Source: Candidatus Syntropharchaeum sp. (GTDB lineage Archaea; Halobacteriota; Syntropharchaeia; Syntropharchaeales; Syntropharchaeaceae). From it: 38,871 bases of DNA. The translations under genes and the position numbers were made by a program. How positions within the stretch are numbered: position 1 is the first letter of the stretch; each line of letters starts with the position of its first letter. A model generated the notes under the pieces. It ran no database searches and was not told where the DNA came from. It saw only the letters and a program-made list of their open reading frames with translations. Shown in pieces: positions 35,182 to 38,871 of the stretch. The stretch lies in NCBI GenBank assembly GCA_026134025.1, contig JAOQII010000012.1, forward strand, positions 1 to 38,871. Direction: 5' to 3'.

Positions 35182-36510
35182 TTAGAAATCAAACGCATTT
35201 GAAAGCTCTTCAAATCCCCTCTCATTCCCTTCATCCCCAGGTTTCATCGCAACATTCAACGGCAACGTGACATTGATCCCCTCTGCATCTATCACCTCTC
35301 TTATATCATTTTCAAGCAGGGCTGAGATCTGGGCATTATCAAGGTTCTTGAACTTCGAGAGGAGACCAAACGTATACCAGATATGTACATTGATCGCCTC
35401 ATTTATCACGATAGATGTGTTCAGTATCTTGATCCTGTTCTTCTTCCCAAAGGACTGTATCTCTCTGCTTATAACTTCAATGAGATTTTCATGGTCAAAT
35501 GCTTCAGCAGGTTCATGTACCACCTCCTCTTTAACTTCTTCAATCACTTCAGAACCCTCAGAATTTGACTCATCCGTTATCATGTGACCCAGACCCTCGC
35601 GCTCTACAGCTCCAACGAGAGCATTTATATCGATATCGAGGCTCAGATCCTGGAACTCCCCAACTATCTCGGATAATTCATCTTTTTTTTCCCTTTCTTC
35701 TACCTTTGATGTTGATCCTATACTGAACTCGTGGCGCCACTCACGTCTCTCGTCAGATCCGATCGGAGATGCAAGAATTGTGATCGCTCCCTGTCCCTCT
35801 TTTTCAGGTATAAACTCGATCTCCTGCATCTTTCCAGACTCAATCATCCGTATGAAAGACTTCTGCTCCTCTCCATCTATTGTGAGTGTTATCTCGAGGT
35901 CAAAGATCTCACTATCATCCTCAGATTCTGCCTGTATGAGGAATGAGATAACATCTCCAACCATACATTGATCCTGTTCGATATCTATCGAAATCTCAAA
36001 GCTGTTACGAGTCGCGGTTGGCATCTCCTCGGGTTTGTGCGTCTTTTCATTTCCCTCCCAGTCAGAGATGAGATAGGGTCTACCTTTTGAATCAATCGCA
36101 AGAACAGCGGAACCCCAGGTATCAACGACCGTTCCCCGCCCTTCCTCAAGCTCGGTCGTAAGATCGATCATGTCCTCCATCAGTGTGAAGAGTGATCTGG
36201 CATTCCATTCCTTTACAAGTGACATATCAGAGGGTTGAAGTGCACATATATCAAACCATCCGGTCTTGAAGCTGAGGAAGTTTTTGCATGCATCCCATCC
36301 ATACACCGTCTTATCTTTAGACTCTTCTGAAGAGCCGATTATCTTGCCATTCTCTATGAGAAGATATTTATCTACGAAACCCGACTCTGAACTGGATAAT
36401 CTGAGATAACCAGTAAAAGAATCTGTTATAAGCTCGTATATGATCTCTCCAAGGTTAAATGCTTCTATCCTTGCGTCCTTCTTTATGAACTCCCCTGTTA
36501 AAAGCTCCAT
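35182..36510 (-). CDS. DUF2226/PATAN-like multi-domain protein
   Basis: 442 residues. Residues 1-130 resemble the DUF2226 or DUF4388 (PATAN) type of domain: EIIYELITDSFTGYLRLSSS, then YLLIENGKIIGSSEES. Residues about 175-270 look like an Ig-type beta sandwich (VGDVISFLIQAESEDDSE; DLEITLTIDGEEQ). A charged linker follows, and a C-terminal alpha/beta part with INVHIWYTFGLLSKF. PATAN-type domains occur with roadblock proteins in bacterial small-GTPase systems. The start is one base from the roadblock stop upstream, so it is co-translated with it. Function unknown. Confidence 0.6.
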   Translation of the reverse strand: MELLTGEFIKKDARIEAFNLGEIIYELITDSFTGYLRLSSSESGFVDKYLLIENGKIIGSSEESKDKTVYGWDACKNFLSFKTGWFDICALQPSDMSLVKEWNARSLFTLMEDMIDLTTELEEGRGTVVDTWGSAVLAIDSKGRPYLISDWEGNEKTHKPEEMPTATRNSFEISIDIEQDQCMVGDVISFLIQAESEDDSEIFDLEITLTIDGEEQKSFIRMIESGKMQEIEFIPEKEGQGAITILASPIGSDERREWRHEFSIGSTSKVEEREKKDELSEIVGEFQDLSLDIDINALVGAVEREGLGHMITDESNSEGSEVIEEVKEEVVHEPAEAFDHENLIEVISREIQSFGKKNRIKILNTSIVINEAINVHIWYTFGLLSKFKNLDNAQISALLENDIREVIDAEGINVTLPLNVAMKPGDEGNERGFEELSNAFDF

Positions 36511-36873
36511 TTAACCCCCTACGAGATAAGATTTAAATGCAGGAACAGCACTTTTCATGGCGACTCTGACCATTCCGAGGTTGACGTCTGTATCTGTCAG
36601 AACACCAACACCCCCCTCTTCAATCGGCAAAACGATCATCTTCTTGTCATCCATCTCAAGCATGACAAACTCGCAATTTGATCCCACCCCTTCAGAAACT
36701 TTCTGTGAGTAGTTTATGAGGTCCTGGGCGTATGCGAATAGCGTTTCATAATCAAATCGATCTGAAGAACCTGAGTTCGTGACCTCGATCGGTATGCCAT
36801 TGATGAAGATCCCGCAGGCAACGACACCATTTATCCCCGCAATCGCGTCAAGTCTCTTCTTCGTTGGGACCAC
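36511..36873 (-). CDS. Roadblock/LC7 domain protein (second copy)
   Basis: 120 residues forming one roadblock/LC7 alpha-beta domain: LDAIAGINGVVACGIFINGI at the start and MLEMDDKKMIVLPIEEGG in the centre. Roadblock proteins dimerise and often bind or activate small Ras-like GTPases or dynein. It differs clearly from the copy at 37351, so a heterodimer is possible. It lies between the Cys-containing protein and the DUF2226-like gene. Confidence 0.8.
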   Translation of the reverse strand: MVPTKKRLDAIAGINGVVACGIFINGIPIEVTNSGSSDRFDYETLFAYAQDLINYSQKVSEGVGSNCEFVMLEMDDKKMIVLPIEEGGVGVLTDTDVNLGMVRVAMKSAVPAFKSYLVGG

Positions 36874-36901
36874 CTCAAACTGAAAATAAAAATAGGGGAT
36901 T

Positions 36902-37351
36902 TTACCCCACCCGCTTCACGACGATGTGCAGATCTTTATCGTCACCGGTCACCGTCGCTTTTGATGCCTTTCCTTCGACCTTCTTTATCACACCCATCGT
37001 CAGATTTGAGAATGGGTTTGCAAATGGCTCTGCACCAGTCTCCTGTCTGACACGCTGCTCCAGCCTGGCGAATGGTGTGTTCTCAACATCGATCGTTATC
37101 TCATCCTCACCGATATCGAGTTTGCATGAATCGCAGAATCCAACCCGTTCATAGTAGCTGGCAAGCTGGGTGAGCATTTCGTCAAGATTACCTTCATTGA
37201 TCACTCCCTCACCTATGAGCCGATCCAGGTAGATCGCTCCTGCCTTCCTGAATAGTGCAAAACTTCCCTTCTCAAGGGCATTCCAGATCCCAACATTGAT
37301 CGGATAAAGGTAGTTTGCCACATCCGCAACATTTATCTGGCGTTCTGCCAT
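36902..37351 (-). CDS. Unknown protein with a Cys pair, roadblock operon
   Basis: 149 residues, mixed helix and strand, with VADVANYLYPINVGIWNALE near the start, one CxxC (GFCDSCKLDIGEDEI) near 73 and a strand-rich C-terminus. I do not recognise it; the overall shape could be a small ligand-binding domain. It overlaps the upstream roadblock gene by one base (TAATG-type junction), which suggests that the two proteins act together. Confidence 0.6.
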   Translation of the reverse strand: MAERQINVADVANYLYPINVGIWNALEKGSFALFRKAGAIYLDRLIGEGVINEGNLDEMLTQLASYYERVGFCDSCKLDIGEDEITIDVENTPFARLEQRVRQETGAEPFANPFSNLTMGVIKKVEGKASKATVTGDDKDLHIVVKRVG

Positions 37352-37710
37352 TACTGCAACTCCTTCTGTATTCGTGGTAGTGCTTTCTTTAACTCAAGCC
37401 GTGCCTTTCCGAGGTTGCCGTTTGCTGCAAGTGCGATCCCCAGCCAGTACTCTTCATCGATCGGTCTCATGAAGAAGATCGCCGCGTCTGTTGTTGTCAT
37501 CGACTCCTTAACTGCTCCAGCGCCTGCATCTTTCATCATCTTCTGAGCTGTTGAAAGTCCCATCGCTGCTGATGCTACCGACTCCTCCATCTTGAAGTTC
37601 GGATCACTCTGTGCGGTTGCAACAGACATGCCGTCAAATCCTGCAATAGCGATTCCTATCGAACCGTCAACGTCCTTCAGAAGATCATTCAATATTCTCT
37701 CCAATGCCAT
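37351..37710 (-). CDS. Roadblock/LC7 domain protein (first copy)
   Basis: 119 residues of a roadblock/LC7 domain: MALERILNDLLKDVDGSIGI, IAGFDGMSVATAQSDP and TTTDAAIFFMRPIDEEYWLG. A GGGGG ribosome binding site (37717-37721) precedes the ATG. It is the first gene of the operon that includes a second roadblock protein. No MglA/Ras-like GTPase is in the window. Confidence 0.85.
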   Translation of the reverse strand: MALERILNDLLKDVDGSIGIAIAGFDGMSVATAQSDPNFKMEESVASAAMGLSTAQKMMKDAGAGAVKESMTTTDAAIFFMRPIDEEYWLGIALAANGNLGKARLELKKALPRIQKELQ

Positions 37711-37893
37711 ATTTATCCCCCACTAACATGTTTTTTTATAGACCATAGATGCGATCTATATGCATGTTTTATTACTGAATTTATCTATAAAAGTCTTTTG
37801 CAAGTGGTTAAAAACTTTTAAATACCTAAAAATAACATTAGAATATTTTAAATAATCTAAAGAAATTAAAATGGTTATAGCAAATGATTGACG
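37711..37893 (-). promoter_or_regulatory. Promoter region of the roadblock operon, with an inverted repeat
   Basis: The 183-base A/T-rich gap between the Lrp gene and the roadblock operon holds a TATA-like CTATAAAAAAA on the minus strand at 37731-37741. Directly upstream is a 15-base inverted repeat at 37745-37759 (ATAGAT, GCG, ATCTAT). A second TATA-like sequence is near 37778-37792. The repeat could be an operator, with the adjacent Lrp protein as the obvious candidate. No gene is seen in the gap. Confidence 0.5.
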
Positions 37894-38337
37894 CTAACCC
37901 TTATATGATTCCCCCAGAAGCCAGACATCTACATCTTTCACACCAGGAACCTGCATAATTAAGTCGTGGATGTGCCGCAGATCCTCATAGCTTCTGAACC
38001 TGCACTGGACAAGGATGCGAAAAGTTCCTGTAGCAACATCCCAGACGTCAGAAACTGTATCCTCCTCTTTCAATTTCGTGGCTACGGCGTTCACTGCATC
38101 AGTTGGGCATACTATTCCGATGAAGCCGGTGAATTCATACCCCAGCTTATCCCAGTCGATTTTTGGGATATACTTCAATATAACGCCCTTCTCTTCCAGC
38201 TTGTTAACCCTGAGATTTGCTGTACTTCTTGGAACATTTAGTTCGCTTGCAAGCTGAGTAAGCCGTGCCCCTACCCCTTTTCCTTCAAGCATTTTATTGA
38301 GGACTTTCATATCCAATTCATCAATATTACCTTTCAT
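37894..38337 (-). CDS. Lrp/AsnC-family regulator
   Basis: 147 residues. The N-terminal helix-turn-helix (LTQLASELNVPRSTANLRVN) is followed by a RAM/ACT-type effector domain (FTGFIGIVCPTDAVNAVATK; VWDVATGTFRILVQCRF). Such proteins form octamers and respond to amino acids. It lies just upstream of the roadblock operon on the same strand and may control it or itself. Confidence 0.93.
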   Translation of the reverse strand: MKGNIDELDMKVLNKMLEGKGVGARLTQLASELNVPRSTANLRVNKLEEKGVILKYIPKIDWDKLGYEFTGFIGIVCPTDAVNAVATKLKEEDTVSDVWDVATGTFRILVQCRFRSYEDLRHIHDLIMQVPGVKDVDVWLLGESYKG

Positions 38338-38386
38338 ACGACAACAGACCTATTGATTTTCTATCCCATCGTAAGAATCTCAACGT

Positions 38387-38686
38387 TTATTTACCTTTCT
38401 TATCTGATCGCATCAGAACAGCAAGATTTGCGTCAAAATCCTCTATCTTTGATACTATTGTTATGTCTGTTCTATCTCCTTTATTCAGCTTCAGGATCTC
38501 GCGAATCTCAATAGGAATAGTAATCCGATTATTTGCGATCACCGGTTTTATGAACGTATGTCCCTTGATAATACACTTCAATTTGTCATTGGGCTTTATG
38601 TTAAATCTCACGATAATATCCTTGGGTACCGTGATCTTCCCCCCCTCAAGGATCTTCTTCGTGATCTCGCGATTTATCTCAATCAT
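38387..38686 (-). CDS. Protein of two AbrB-like domains
   Basis: 99 residues from ATG 38686 (MIEINREITKK). It contains two swapped-hairpin (SpoVT/AbrB-like) units in tandem: GGKITVPKDIIVRFNIKPND and ANNRITIPIEIREILKLNKG. This suggests a small DNA-binding regulator. There is no toxin gene next to it, so an antitoxin role is not supported. A longer start at 38704 adds six residues and is less likely. Confidence 0.8.
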   Translation of the reverse strand: MIEINREITKKILEGGKITVPKDIIVRFNIKPNDKLKCIIKGHTFIKPVIANNRITIPIEIREILKLNKGDRTDITIVSKIEDFDANLAVLMRSDKKGK

Positions 38687-38785
38687 ACACCTACTAAACC
38701 ACATGGGGTATATTTAAGCTTTTTCAAAAGTTATGCTTTGTGTATAGTCCCAAAAAATTTGACTTTAAATACCTTCAAACAACTG

Positions 38786-38871
38786 ATGGGTTACGGCAGA
38801 CTAACAGAGAAGAAGGTAAGGTACATCGTGCGACACAAGAGAAGAGGAAAGAGCAACAGAGAGATCGCATT
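38786..38871 (+). CDS. Start of a probable transposase/integrase, cut by the window
   Basis: The final 86 bases open at ATG 38786 and read MGYGRLTEKKVRYIVRHKRR, then GKSNREIA, a basic start with the beginning of a helix-turn-helix. This is how a group of archaeal DDE integrase-core transposases begins. A TATA-like TTTAAATA sits about 20 bases upstream. Only 28 residues are seen, so the call is provisional. Confidence 0.5.
   Translation, partial: MGYGRLTEKKVRYIVRHKRRGKSNREIA

Noticed and set aside
38387-38686. Antitoxin of a toxin-antitoxin pair
   Set aside because: There is no toxin-like gene beside it; the neighbours are an Lrp regulator and a transposase start.
1-38871. tRNA, rRNA, CRISPR array, or pyrrolysine read-through
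   Set aside because: No cloverleaf, no regularly spaced repeats and no in-frame TAG within a known Pyl methyltransferase were seen on reading through the window.

Overview
The window reads as a piece of a euryarchaeal chromosome. Archaeal markers include a ribosomal cluster with RNase P subunit Rpp29, S17, L14, L24, S4e and L5, the archaeal Rqc2 homologue, DUF357, DUF2551, an NrpR/DUF128 domain, an A-type ATPase subunit I, and A/T-rich TATA boxes roughly 25-40 bases before many starts. Corrinoid methyl-transfer genes and a B12-dependent acyl-CoA mutase point towards a methanogen-related or alkane/organic-substrate-oxidising lineage near Methanosarcinia, Syntrophoarchaeia or Archaeoglobi. That placement is inference; I cannot assign a genus.

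Layout. 1-1030: a decayed IS630-type element. 1040-2515 (minus): ruvC, DUF357 and a lone NrpR-type domain, divergent from an unknown 303-residue protein. 3493-5909 (minus): rtcB and an AEC-family permease. 6122-14454 (minus): one very compact run, in transcription order thioredoxin, metallo-beta-lactamase, HdrD-like Fe-S protein, DUF1847, uvrC, aspartokinase, Rossmann protein, CBS protein and a CPA2 antiporter. 14658-16742 (plus): large and small subunits of a B12-dependent mutase. 16785-19851: UPF0146, GNAT acetyltransferase, cis-prenyltransferase, DUF2551 and argC. 19917-25689 (plus): ribosomal genes, then metG and an AcuC-like deacetylase. 25690-26321: a non-coding or decayed stretch with strong hairpins. 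26370-28654: ATPase subunit I plus a small membrane protein. 28730-32602: UroD-type methyltransferase, corrinoid protein and corrinoid activator. 32626-34644 (minus): rqcH. 34807-38686 (minus): a membrane protein, a DUF2226/PATAN-like protein, two roadblock/LC7 proteins with a Cys-containing partner, an Lrp regulator and a double AbrB-fold protein. 38786-end: the start of a probable transposase.

The three most interesting parts are these. First, the mutase appears to have Cys and Asn where methylmalonyl-CoA mutase has its substrate-binding Arg207 and catalytic His244, so its substrate is probably not methylmalonyl-CoA. Second, the corrinoid cluster has a methyltransferase with Asn in place of the expected zinc-ligand His and no obvious second methyltransferase beside it. 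Third, the roadblock operon has no GTPase next to it and may be an uncharacterised archaeal regulatory or scaffold system.
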